Position numbers and translations under genes: made by a program. A stretch of 64,000 nucleotides of DNA, from contig HG738140.1 in assembly GCA_000499405.2 (NCBI GenBank), forward strand, positions 5,384,701-5,448,700, in the 5' to 3' direction. This document shows positions 50,656 to 62,639 of the stretch, piece by piece (positions within the stretch are counted from its first letter, which is position 1; each line of letters starts with the position of its first letter). Below the pieces are notes generated by a model, which was given only the letters and a program-made list of their open reading frames with translations, did not search any database and had not been told where the DNA came from. This DNA comes from Onchocerca volvulus (lineage: Eukaryota; Nematoda; Chromadorea; Rhabditida; Onchocercidae).

Positions 50656-51514
50656 TGAAAATTTGACATATCGTTGAAATGCCAACAATTTTTCTATATT
50701 GTAATTTTTCATTTTTATCATTTTATTAACATTTTCCAGCTGAAATTTCTCAGTTTTGAAATTTCGTCTTCTTTTTTTTAATGATAACAAATATTTTTAG
50801 CCTGAAATATATGCATACTTGGATGTTATAGAAATTATTAATGTTGGATAACTAATGAATTTGACAATTTTAAATAAAGAATTATGCAAATTATCGATAG
50901 CAAAGTAATTCTTTCCAACATTTCCTTTTTTTTTTAATATTTTTAAACTTTTTTTCGAAACTTTTTTGCAAATTTTTTAAAGATTTCCTTTTTCCAGCAT
51001 TTTTTCTCGGATGATTGTAATAAAAGATTTAGATTGGTCTTAGAGAAAATTAGTCGTAGTTTTAATTTATTTGTTTTTTGAAGTAAATTATAAACTTTTT
51101 TTGATAGACAAAGTAATTCTTTTCAAACCCTTTCTGCTCTATAAAAGATTAATTGATCCTAGAAAAAAAGTAATTTTTAAAGTAATTATAAACTTTTTTT
51201 ATTCGAAAAAAATCGTTACTTCGAGAATGATTGATAAAGAAAATTTTGTTAAAATATAATATTTCTATACGAGTAAATAGTGTGAATTTATACAAACAAA
51301 TGAATTAATTGTTAAAATGAATAAGCAGAAATTAATTAAAGTAATTGGACTTATAATCGGATAAAGTAAAAAACAATTAAAATAATTAGGCTTGGAGTTA
51401 GATAAGATAAGCAGTAATTGAATTAAATTTGATAGATAAGATAAACAATAATTAAAGTAATTAAGCTAGAAATCAGATAAGTAAGCAAATAAATTAATTA
51501 ATCAAGTATTGCAG

Positions 51515-53595
51515 TCAAAAAGTAAATGAATTTACTGGAAAATTGCATGAATTACGTGTTGCCCTCAATGACCTTCGAGAAATTTGTCTGTTCATTACAA
51601 AATGTGAAAAAATAAATGGAGAATTAGAAGGTGAACGTCGATTACATGCTGATGAATTACGACAGATTAATCAGGTGACCTGGTTTAAATTTTAATTTCA
51701 AATTTATCAAAATAAATTTAAATTTTGAGATTCTCATTAACTTCTCTTCATATTATTGAAAAATTTCTAAATAATTTAAATCAATGGAATTCTCAATAAT
51801 TTGTAAAAATTAAAAAAAAAAAAAAGAAGAAACTTTATGCATCTGAAAAATTATCCGATCTAAAGCTCACAGAAAAAATCTATTGTGTATTATGGTTCAA
51901 TAAAATATTGTTAATATTATTCTCAAATTTCGCTGAAATAGGGAAGCAGTAATTAAAGTAATTAAATTTTTAATCAGATAAGATAAGCAAATAAGTTAAA
52001 TTAACTCTTAATTTTATCTTTTTTTTCACTCTTCAATTTTATATCCTAGTTTGTGAAATTGTTATTTTGTTATTTGCAGGATATTAATCATTTGGAAGAT
52101 ACTTTTAAAAGTTTAAAAAACGGCAATGATGCGAAAAAAGATAGCCTTACGCAGAAATATCGTGAAATTGAACGAGATTTAAATTGTACGAATGAAATTT
52201 TATGTGAAACCGGAATTCCGGAAACGGATTTGCTAACAAATGAAATACTTTTTCCGTCGAAATTTGATGAGTGAGTAATGGAAATTTTTTTTTTTTTGTA
52301 TGAAATAAATATAAAATTATTATCTACTATATAAAAAACATCGGAATTAAACATAAAAATATTATCCGGAATTTAAATACAAAATATTATCCGGGAATTC
52401 TTTTTAGACAAAAAAAAATTCGAATTTTTAAAAATAGATGACAGGAATTTGCTTTTTTCGGAAATCAAGTTTTTATGAAAATTTTAATTCTGATTAATTC
52501 ATTGAATTTATTTATTAATAAATTTTATAAATTTGTTCAATTTTCTAGAATGATCGATAATAATGCGGCTAATCATTTGACTCTAACAACACCGCTTGTC
52601 CTGAATCAATTGTCACATCTATCATTCTTAGAAATGCTAAATCGACATCGGAATCAGATTCTCGGATCTTCTGATCGAATTTTATGTACATCTGGTGGTA
52701 TTACAAGAGCTACAGCAACTGCTTCTATAACTAGCATTATGTCAGCCATAAGTGAACCAGCCAAGATGAAGGTAAGAAAAATCGGCCAAGATTGGCCAAG
52801 ATGAAGGTAAGTGAATCAGCCAAGATGGAATTGTTCCATGAAATTAGGTATTTTTGGAAAACTTTTCGAAACATAATAACTTTACATTATTTTGAGACAT
52901 AAAAGTTATAAATTGAAATTATTGATATATCAGTAAATTTAGATACTTCCGAGAAATTTCCCGAGATATAATGATTTTTTTGTTTAATTCCGACGCATTA
53001 AAATTAAAAATTGAAATTATTGGTATGTTTCAGTAAATTTCGATTAGGATTAATTATTATTTAGGCCTAATTCATATAAAGCCAAGATTTGACTGATAAA
53101 ATCGAACAATTTGATAATCTAATGATGAAATGTAATTAAATTGGACTTATTTTTTTTTTAAAAAAAAGAAATATTCAAGTTGGATTTGATGAGCGTAGAA
53201 TAGTTTTTTTTTTGTCAATATTTATGAATAATTCGCGATTTTCACATTATTTTTTCTTCAATTTTTGAAAAAAAAAAAGGAAAAACTTTCTTTCAAAAAC
53301 ATTGATATCTTATTTTAATGGAAATTTAGCAAAATGTTTAAATTCTTAATAAATTACTCATTTGATGATGCATTTTTTTTTACAAACTTACGACATATTT
53401 CTTTTACAGTAATACGGTAATTCAATTTAACCGCTCTTTCCTTTTTTTTTTATCTTTTTTTACCGAAAAAGATAGATTAATTTGCAGAAATGTCAAACTT
53501 GTGAACAACTTATCCATCGAAATGCTCCTATATGTCCACGATGTAAAGCGAAAAGTCGATCGAAATATTCAAAAAGATCAAGAAAATTGGAATAA
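51515..53595 (+). CDS. ZC4H2-type zinc finger protein, copy B (exons 2-5 seen, first exon not found)
   Basis: Tandem paralogue of the gene at 45397-48770. Exons: 51515-51674, 52080-52270, 52549-52771, 53488-53595. Exon 2 is 160 bp in both copies and all intron phases agree, so they share an ancestral structure. The coiled coil is recognisable (FTGKLHELRVALNDLREICL; DINHLEDTFKSLKNG). The linker differs, being Thr/Ser/Leu-rich rather than Ala-rich. The finger is intact: [20 protein letters not shown], with the same Cys spacing. The tail has lost the KKPKRK motif and reads KSRSKYSKRSRKLE. The frames are open throughout, which argues against a pseudogene. The first exon must end in phase 2 and lies upstream, possibly very short. 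A micro-duplication follows the exon 4 donor. Confidence 0.82.
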
Positions 53596-53728
53596 TTAAG
53601 ATGGAAGTGTTGTCGTTATTGTTTATATTAATTAAGATGTAAATGTTATTGTTGCTTACATTAATTAAGATGAAAGTGTTGTTGTTTACATTAATTAAGA
53701 CGAAAGTGTTGTTGTTGTTGTTTACATG
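53594..53728. repeat. Tandem repeat with an ATTAAGATGAAAGTGTTGTTG core, 3' of ZC4H2 copy B
   Basis: Four units of about 30-37 bp begin within three bases of the stop codon: ATTAAGATGGAAGTGTTG, ATTAAGATGTAAATGTTATT, ATTAAGATGAAAGTGTTGTT and ATTAAGACGAAAGTGTTGTT, separated by TTACATTA-type spacers. It probably lies in the 3' UTR. Confidence 0.75.
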
Positions 53729-53934
53729 AAAAATGCTCAGTTTCCTTTCCCTGACATTCAAATATCATTTCATTTTTATTTATCATAGTTGACTCATTTT
53801 ACGTATAAATATAATCAAATCGGAAAAGGAAAAAAAAATTCGATTCAATGATAAGTTTTAAGAAAAAATATCGAAAATAGTATTGCAGATAATGATTTAG
53901 TTAATTAATAAAGATTTCCGGAATGTAAACTAAT

Positions 53935-54030
53935 TCATGATTAATAATGATTTATATTTGTGCGATAATTAATGATAATTTATATTTGTACGGTAACTAA
54001 TAATAATTTATATTTTTACGGTAATTAATG
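53935..54030. repeat. Tandem repeat with an AATAATTTATATTTGT core
   Basis: Three to four units of about 30 bp, AATGATTTATATTTGTGCGA, AATGATAATTTATATTTGTA and AATAATAATTTATATTTTTA, each followed by CGGTAACTAA-like sequence. A separate two-copy repeat (GAAATATAGATGGGAGTATT / GAAATATAGATAGAACTATT) follows near 54.66-54.78 kb. Confidence 0.65.
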
Positions 54031-54509
54031 TTAAGAGAAACGGTAGGAAAATAAAATCTATTCTTGAGATGATTACCGTTCATGAAAATTGAAATCTCTT
54101 GAACTATTATCTTGAATCAGTCTTTTCTTCTATATGCAAAATTTTACATTTGAGATAAGCTATAGAATACTGAAATAGTAAAGTAACCTTTGAACTCAAC
54201 TTGATAAAATCACAGAGAAATTTGATATAGATTTAAACTTTAATGTTTGATTTTATGATACTTGAATAAGATAAGATCTCCAAATAACTCACTATGGATT
54301 TCTAATTTTCCTTATAATAAGTTTCATTTTATTTCCTTTATGTAATTTAACTAAATACACTATTCATTGATTTTTAAACATTTTTAAATTCAAAAAAAAA
54401 AGTTAAAAAGTTTTTGTTTTCAAATTTCTTTCTCTATTTGAATATATTCTAATTGATTGTCTTATATGTGTAGCAAAACAATAGTTCATCATTTTAACAT
54501 TATTTAATT

Positions 54510-54515
54510 TTTATT
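54510..54515 (-). terminator. Likely polyadenylation signal of the unknown gene
   Basis: AATAAA on the minus strand lies about 90 bp after the predicted stop at 54603. Confidence 0.3.
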
Positions 54516-54602
54516 AAAAATGAATCATATAAATTTGCATGGTAATAATAAAAATTTTTGTGAAATAAAATTAACATCCAAAGACTTGCAAATTATCATT
54601 TC

Positions 54603-57600
54603 TTATCTTTTTTCATCTTTGTCGATGTCTGATTTCGCTTCGGTATCACTGACTAATAAATGAAATATAGATGGGAGTATTGCTGATAGTGATAGGAATG
54701 TAAAAATGATAATAAATGATTGTAGTGAAACTGATAAGTGAAATATAGATAGAACTATTACTGATAGTGATAGTAATGATAACTAGTGATAATAATGTAA
54801 ATGACGGTAATGTAGTGAAATGATAGTAAAATAAATGATAATGTTATACAAACAGTAAATGTATACGGTAAGTGATACATTAATTATTATGCATACTAAA
54901 AATCTAATCAGAATATTAGATTTAAATTTTATACAATTCCTTCATCTATATATGAGTTTCTATTTTTTATTTGTTATTTTCTTATTATCAATTTTCTTAT
55001 TTTTGTTTTTATTTACTTTTGTAAATGTAAAAATGACAGTACTTTTACCTCTATTCTGGGGTACTGTATTAGAATTATGCCTCTTATACTAGGCTTACAA
55101 TTAATTAGCCATTCTAACTTAATTATACGAATTAATTAGTCATTCTAACTTAATTATACGAATTAATTAGCCAATCTAACTTAATTATACGATAAGCCAA
55201 GATTGATCTAATCAAAATATATACGATACCTTAACAAAAGCAACAAGATAAGAATATGCCGAAGAGAGATAATCATAACTTGGTGATCGAGCAGTTATTG
55301 CATCGGAAGTTTGTGCATAACACATTGAAGCACTCTAAAAAAATAGAGATTCAAAAGTACAATTTATTTAATTGATATTTAAATCAAAAATTAAGTTCCT
55401 AAAATTAGTTAAGAATGAAGTTTGAATTTTCACAACTAATCGGTATTAAATTCAAAATCAAGTTCTTAAAATGAATTAAGAATAGATAGTAAATTTGAAT
55501 GAATATGCTTACAAGCGTAAGTATGTTTTTTACAAGTTAAATAATGTTTCAAGAGAAAATTTTCTTTTAAAAGATTATTTAAATTTTATATAAAATTTTC
55601 TAAAATATACTCTGCTTTCCATTGATTGCATTGAAAAATCTCTTGATGGCAAATAATCATTCAAACTTTCTGTCTGCAATATTTATTTGTATAAAAGTTG
55701 GAATTCCTAAATTTGAAAATGGAAAAATTATTTCGAAATGAGAATTCTTAAATTTGAAGAATTTTTGTCTTATCCATTTGAATATTTTTCTAATCTTTTT
55801 TTTTCGCCTTTAATGAATTTGTCTCGGAAAAGTTGGTGCGTTAAATTAAATAAATAATTCACGACAAATTTTATCAAAATCATTTTCATTTCAAATTTAT
55901 TATCAATTTTTTTTTTGTATGTGTGTAACAAATAAATAATAAAAAAAATACCCTTTCTTATGATATGGATATGATAATTGCATGAACTTTCATGCTACAT
56001 GGAAAATGGAACTTGATTTCGGTAAAAATTGATAATAAATTAATTGAACGTTGTTTCGAGAAATTGATAATAAATTGAAAGTTGATTTTGGCAAAAATTG
56101 ACAATAAATTGAAAGTTGTACAAATCTTTTCAACTTTCGAACCATTATACTGGGACAAAAAAGTACCATACTCGTAAAAGATTGGAACAAAAAAGTATCA
56201 TACTCATAGAAGACTGGAATAGAAAAGTACCATACTCGTAAAAGGTCATCAAAACGTTGACGTCTTCTTGTGATATCAAATGGTGCTACTGTATGTTGTT
56301 GAAAACGTGAAACTTGATCGTGTAGATCTGCATAGATTGGTGCCAATTCGATGTGCAACCTCGGATACATATCACGTCGTGATAATCTTATCACCAATTC
56401 GATATCATCTCGTGGTGTGGCGAAAAAATTCTCCACCACTTCATTTATACACTACAAATTCACAATGTAATTGCTATAACAAATATATTTTCACATTTAA
56501 AAAAAAAAGTGATTTTACAATCGAAAAATGAATAATTGATCGATAAAAATTAATTACTTAAATTAATTAACCATAAATTAACTATTCAAAGTGAATTAAT
56601 TAAAGCAAAAAAAAGTTAATTCATTCTGAGTAGTTAATCAAAATTAACTTAAAGTTAAATTAAAGTTACTGATTGTTGCATAGTTTAATGAACTGAATTT
56701 TTTGTAGTAAGTTTTGTGCAGTATTTCAAGTTATTAATTAATAACTGATGGATAATTGTTTGATCAAATAACACTATTGTCACGCAAGATATAACTTTCT
56801 CGATAATTTGATAATGGTATCATTAATAAAAGTAAAAAGTAAATTTGAATTCAAATTTGAACTGATCCAGACTTTTGATTACTTTTCATTTCCTTATAAT
56901 CCTTTTCATTTTTTATAATCTTCTCAACTTTCGAACACCGAAAAATTGTCTTAAAATTATCTACTATTTTTGAATTATTTTATGAATTAATTAATTAAAG
57001 TCATCTACTATCTATGAATTATCTTATGAATTAATTATCTACTTACAAATTATTTCAAATAGAAGTAACTATCAATAAAACCGAACGTAAGTTATTTTCC
57101 AATTTCAAATTTAAATTTCTTCAAAATCTAGAAACTTTTATCTCATTTTCTCTTTTAATCATATGCCAAATATATCATCATCAGTACATGGCATTTTTTT
57201 CAAGTAATTTTAAGTAACTAATTTCATGCTTTATAGGAATTTCTTCATTCTTTACCTTCTTGGTGAGGATCGTTTCATATAATCCCCATAATGGAGTAAC
57301 CGGAATTGTTTCCTGATCCTTGAATGGTACTTCCTGTCCGATAATTCGATTTAATTCAATATCGCTAATAATTCTCGTTTTTGGTATATTTGGACCATCT
57401 TTCAACAATTGTTCTATAGCTATTTTATGCAATTCTTTGTCGGTATTTTGTATCTAAAAAATCAATTTTTTAAATGCTTTAATTTTAAGACAAATAAGTG
57501 TTAATACAATTTAAAACTTTATTTTAAAAACTTAAATTTTTATTAACTATTAAGTAAAATTTGCTATGTTATTATTAATTAGTCAAAACTTTATCAAAAT

Positions 57601-59259
57601 ATTATGTGTAAATTTGTTAATCATATAATTAATGTTTCCAAACATTCTGTCGAATTTTCCACTTTACTTAGAAGTCTGTTTGTAGTAATTTCAGGATCAA
57701 TGGATGGATGATTTTTTTTTCCTGAATATGTTCCTACATATTTGCCATTAATTTGAGCCTTTTGTAGCGATTCATTTTTCATTGATTTGATAGAATCATA
57801 GGAAATTGTTCCAGAACTTTGTGAAAATGTTCCAATCACATCAGCATCATAAGTTTGCACATCGTTTACTTTCGTTATCGTTACAGTATGCTTACTGACC
57901 TCATTTTCTGACCTTTCCAGCGTGTCTTTTTTTTCGGATGATTTTTTTGGTGACATTTTCATTTTTGTTGCTTCGTTTGATTCTTCCTATAAAAGAAATA
58001 ATCATTAAAATAATCATTGTTCAATTATAATAAATAATCCACCACTATCTAGTATATTATATCTTATTGATATCCTATCTTCAAAATATTCCAAAAAATA
58101 AAAACAATCTTTCGAAAGAGATCAATCTAAGCAGGTGATGGAAAACTAAGAGTAAACTAACTATAGATCGAATCTTTTGAATCTACAAATTTGAAATTAA
58201 CAATGATGTCACTGTATTATTGATATTATGATAATATTATTATTATTATTACCATTGTTAATTAATATTAATAATGATACAATAATATTATATTACTGCA
58301 ATTAATAAATTTCAAAATATTAGAATTCATTCTTTTTTTTAAACTCGATATAACGTTCTCTTAACGATAATCCTATCTTTTTTACACTAAAAATAACATC
58401 TTAAATATGTTGTGTAAAAAAATGAATGATAGCAAAAGAAAACAAAAAATCTCAATCTGTGGTGTAAACATTTTTTTTTTTCATCTTTAAAGCTAAAATT
58501 CAATTACTCAAATTGTCGGAAAGAAATTTGTAAATTCATAAAATAACTCTCTTGAACAATAATATTGACAAAAAAAAAAAAAAAAAATTCATTTAATTAA
58601 TCAAAATCTTTCAAAACAAAAAATCCGCAAATTTACAAGAAAACTTGTTGAATTTATCCATAAAGAAATTCATATATTTGAAATCAATATATTTAGAAGT
58701 ATTATAAACAAATAAATTTCGACATAGCTTTAAAATAATTCAAGAAATTCATGAATGAATTCTTAATTCAATAAGTTTAACAAATTTCTATGAAAATTAT
58801 ATAACCATAATCAACATAAATTAAGCACAAATTTAGCAAAATTTGCAGAAATTATATAACCTCAATTAATATAAATTAAGCATAAGTCCAACAAGTTCGC
58901 TAAAAATTATATAATCTTAATTAATAAGCTATTTTTAAAATAATCCCACGAAATCAATCTTCCAAAAGAGATTCATTATAGCAGCTGTACTGATTAATTG
59001 TTCGATCAAATCAATCAATATCAATAATCAAAATAAAATTTATTTGATTGCTAAAATTAAAAAGTGAAATTACAAGAAAAAAAAAACTTACGACAGTATT
59101 ATTTGATGTTGAAGATAATGTTTGACTGATTGTATTTTCAAACGATTCCGGTGTAGCATATAATTCACTTCGCATAGTAGAAGTTAAATTTACAGTTGGC
59201 TTATCAGGTATCAGTACGGTGATAACATCATTCCGCTTCTTCGTCTTTGACTTAGGCAT
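54603..59259 (-). CDS. Unrecognised protein of about 366 residues (7 exons)
   Basis: I do not recognise this gene. Exons: 59092-59259, 57663-57986, 57256-57453, 56236-56451, 55230-55334, 55049-55088, 54603-54652; every junction keeps phase (0,0,0,0,0,1). The start is the ATG at 59259 (MPKSKTKKRNDVITVLIPD), with a basic first ten residues. Exons 1-2 encode a Ser/Thr/Lys-rich, probably disordered region. Exons 3-5 look like a folded helical domain: IAIEQLLKDGPNIPKTRIIS, PLWGLYETILTKKCINEVVE, NFFATPRDDIELVIRLSRRD, LHIELAPIYADLHDQVSRFQ, RRRQRFDDLLRSASMCYAQ. There is no signal peptide or membrane helix. The tail is charged (VSDTEAKSDIDKDEKR). The last two small exons are the least certain; reading through the exon 5 donor would stop at 55212. 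Tandem repeats overlap the donors and introns here. Confidence 0.6.
55095..55195. repeat. 33-bp tandem repeat, three copies, in an intron of the unknown gene
   Basis: Three near-identical units of AATTAATTAGCCATTCTAAC then TTAATTATACG lie immediately beside the predicted acceptor of exon 6 (55089-55090). Confidence 0.8.
56025..56250. repeat. Two tandem repeat arrays overlapping a splice donor
   Basis: At about 56025-56120 a AAATTGATAATAAATTGAAA unit repeats three times. At about 56160-56250 a 32-bp unit with AAAAGTACCATACTCGTAAA or AAGTATCATACTCATAGAAG repeats three times. The last unit contains the predicted exon 4 donor (CGA|GTATGG on the minus strand at 56236). Confidence 0.7.
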
Positions 59260-60299
59260 ATAAAATTGCTTCGATTTTCGTCTTTTGCGTCAAATAAAAA
59301 TTAAATTTTAATTAAGTAAAAATAAATTTAAAATAAAGTAAAAGTAAATAAAAGCAAATTTTAGTTTAAAAACTCATCGATTAACTAATTTTTTTTTTTT
59401 TATTAAATGAAACTTTCACTTAGTCGCACATAAACTGCTTAGTTTTCTTCTTCTGTATAAAATAAAAGTAAATTCTAGTAAATAAATAATTTCTCATTAA
59501 TTAATTCATTTCTTTTTTTTCTTTTTTTGAATGAAACTACCTTGAACAAAATATGAAAATAATGAAATAAACAAATAATCGATTATATAAAACATTTTAT
59601 AATTTTTCATTTTTATGCAAATGAATTATTTGCATAATTTGAACGATAAATCGATTTAAATCATTCATTTCAAATATGTCAAATAATTCTTCTAGCATTT
59701 TTCAAATATTTACTCAATATGTTTACTTTGATGATAAAATAATATATAATAAAAAGTGGATTACATAATTTTTTTTTTTTTTTGATAGCGAATGATAAAA
59801 TTGATAAATCAAAGATTCTCCCCACTATCTGATTCCATCAATAAGAATTACGGAATTTTTTTGAAGAATTAATTCTGGTAATTTTTAGCTAAAAACTCTT
59901 TAATTCTTTTTCACTATTTATTTCAATATCAGTATTATTGGCGAACAATTTATTTTAGGTTTAATTAGTAAAAATCATTCATCGATTTCAATCATTAACT
60001 GAAATCATCTTATTAATATTTTCGGAACATGATTCAAAATTTCAAAATTCCAAAAAAAAAAGAAATTGAAATTTCAAAAAAAAAAAATTCCAGACTTGTT
60101 AATTATTTGTTTGTTTGTCATATAAATATTGTTAACAATTAGATCTTTTTTTTTTTTTTTGATTAATAAAATTTTACCATTGAAAAAATGATAGTTTGAT
60201 ATAATTAGGAATAATTCTCCTAATCTTCATTGAACTAATCGATATATTCCAGAATTAATATCGAAAGATTCTAAGAAATATCATTTATCTTCCACAAGT

Positions 60300-60490
60300 T
60301 TTTCCGCAAAATGTTAATGAATCGATTTTTGACGATCAAATTCTTGCAGAATAAATCGTAAGAATCATCATGGATCGAATTTTTGCGGGAAATCCTCCGG
60401 AAAATGTCCGTAGACTGGATTTTGACGATTAGATTTTTTCGGGAAATCTCTCGAAGAATATTCATAGATCGAATTTTGATAATCGCAACA
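60300..60490. repeat. Tandem repeat with a GGAAATC/GATCGAATTTT core, about 60-bp unit
   Basis: Three degenerate units contain TGAATCGATTTTTGACGATC, TGGATCGAATTTTTGCGGGA and TGGATTTTGACGATTAGATT, with CGGGAAATC(C/T)(T/C) and GAATATTCATAGATCGAATT links. It explains the IRRISRKN-type minus-strand open frame. Confidence 0.65.
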
Positions 60491-60699
60491 AGTTTCATCT
60501 ATTTTCTCTGTAATTCATTAAGAAATCATGAGTAATTTAAGAATTTCACAAATCATTATATTGCAAAAGAAAATTTCAATTTAATTTGCTTATGAATGCT
60601 GTAAATAGTATAACTTTTCAATATTTCCCTATCCTATATTTTAAATATTTTTCAAAATTGCTTCACTTTAACTTATAATAATTCAAAATTATAATATTC

Positions 60700-60960
60700 A
60701 TTAAGCATTTCGATAACTTTCACAAAAAAAAAAAAATTTATCATTAAAATATAATCGCTTTGAATCTAACTGTAACCGATTTCTTTTAGTGATAAAAATG
60801 ATAATTTTATCATTAAAATATAACAGACATGAATCTAACTGTAAACGATTTTTATCATCAAAAAAAAATTTTCTTTTATCATTAAGAAATGTCATAAAAA
60901 TGATTTTTATCAATAAAATTGAATCGATATGAATCTAACTGTAATCCAATATTCATTACT
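60700..60960. repeat. Tandem repeat of about 70 bp with GAATCTAACTGTAA
   Basis: Three units each end in (T/C)(T/A)TGAATCTAACTGTAA(A/C/T)C and are preceded by TTTATCATTAAAATATAA or TTTATCAATAAAATTGAATC. More diverged versions may continue to about 61.2 kb and 61.4 kb (TATCACT...ATCCA.TTATAA). Confidence 0.7.
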
Positions 60961-62639
60961 TTTCAGCATACAATACGATGCCATAAAGAATCTATTATAG
61001 TTTTTAATTATTAAATTAATTACTCCCCAAAATTTTCTCGTAATTAAGCTCACTTCAATGCATGTTAATTCGAAATCATAATATACATCAAACATTTCGA
61101 ATATCTAGATGAATATTCTGATGAAGAAAAACATTCTTTCGAAAAAGAAAAATATTCTTATCATTGAATAATTATCACTGATATTAATCCAATTATAACT
61201 TAACGCATTTATCATCCATCTATATGATATCATAGATGGAGAATCCCGTGTAATTCGAACTAATTCCGAAAATTTTCCCAGAATTCATTTACTTCAATTC
61301 ACCTTTTAATTCGAAATCAAAATATTTACCAGACATTTTTCGAATATATTTTTTATAAAAAAAAAAGCAAAACATTCTTATCAATAAATTATCACTAGTA
61401 TGGATCCATATTATAATCATATCCCTTATCACTTAATCACATCACTTATCACTTATCATATACGATATTTATATGTCATGGGAGGATGAAAATCATTTAA
61501 CGAAACAGTATCTACTATTATCGTTGTTGTTGATGTCAAAATGATAATAAATTACGGTAGAATAAGAGATCGGAGAAATAGAAAAGAAGTTAACTTCTTC
61601 GTCGTCCTCCTTCTTCTCATTACTATTACAATTTATCAAAATTTTCTCCATCTCTTTTTATCCCTCATTCGTCATAACTTTTTGTATGCTTCCTATTGCA
61701 CACCAAATTTCTTTTCTCATCAGTTACACAATAGAAATATCAATACGTTCTCATATTATTTCTAACTTCTCCACTGCTCTCATTCTCTTCATCATTTCAC
61801 CCAACAATCTCTAATTGTCAATGCTTGGAATTAACAAATTAAGGGAATAATTTTGATTAAGTTTGAAAATTAAAATTCATTGATAGAATCATTAATCGAA
61901 AGAAAATCTTTGCCTCAAATTTACAATTAATTTATTTCGTTTATTCATTTCCATTAATTTATAATTTGCTTATTTCTACAATAAATCATTCATTCTGATA
62001 TTTTCATTTTCAAATTTTTTAATTTTTTCAATTTTTTTTCTTTTTTAACTTAATTTTGTGATCTTTTTTAGATTGAATTGTAATTAATATTAATTCCAAG
62101 CTTTTTTTAAGTTTAAATCCCCGAAAATTTAGACATATTTCATTGTCAGTTATTTTTCGTTATTCAATAAAATGCATTTTTAGGTAAAGTAAGAGCTTGT
62201 CTTTTCGTAATAAAATTTAGAGTTTACAAAGCCTAAAAAATTCAGACATATTTTATGATCAAGCCATTTTCATCATTTAATAAAAGACATTTTTCTCTAG
62301 ATTATTTAGCAGCTTTTTTTTTTTTTAAATAAAAAAAAAGGCTTCTAAATTTATCCATAACAGGATTATGAGCTTTTTTCAGAAATTACACATGATTTTC
62401 CAGACAAGTTATTTTATAGATCAGTTAAATTTTCTCTCTCTCGTCGATGATGGAAGGCAATTAAAGATGAAATTATAACTGAATCTTCTGGCTCAAAAAT
62501 TTACATATTTAGCAGTGAAAAGGGAGCAATTCCTAAAATTCATGTGTCAATAATTCGAATTTTTTAAATTGAAATCCGCATTTCCATTATCTCTCCCTCT
62601 CTCTCTTCTTAAAAATTCGGTCAAATGACATTCATCCAT

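Larger units (their letters stand above)
48771..51514. other. Spacer between the two ZC4H2 copies
   Basis: It should contain the first exon and promoter of copy B, but no ATG-exon with the needed phase-2 donor could be identified. It carries a 40-bp tandem repeat near 49.1-49.4 kb and a larger triplicated unit at 50.06-50.66 kb. Confidence 0.5.

Noticed and set aside
51316..51342. ATG AATAAGCAGAAATTAATTAAA|GTAATT as first exon of ZC4H2 copy B
   Set aside because: The donor is in phase 0, whereas exon 2 needs a phase-2 partner; joining gives a stop within five codons.
56236..56451. Resemblance of LHIELAPIYADLHDQVSRF to a carboxyltransferase segment of acetyl-CoA carboxylase
   Set aside because: Only a few residues match, and the neighbouring exons show none of the expected carboxylase sequence.
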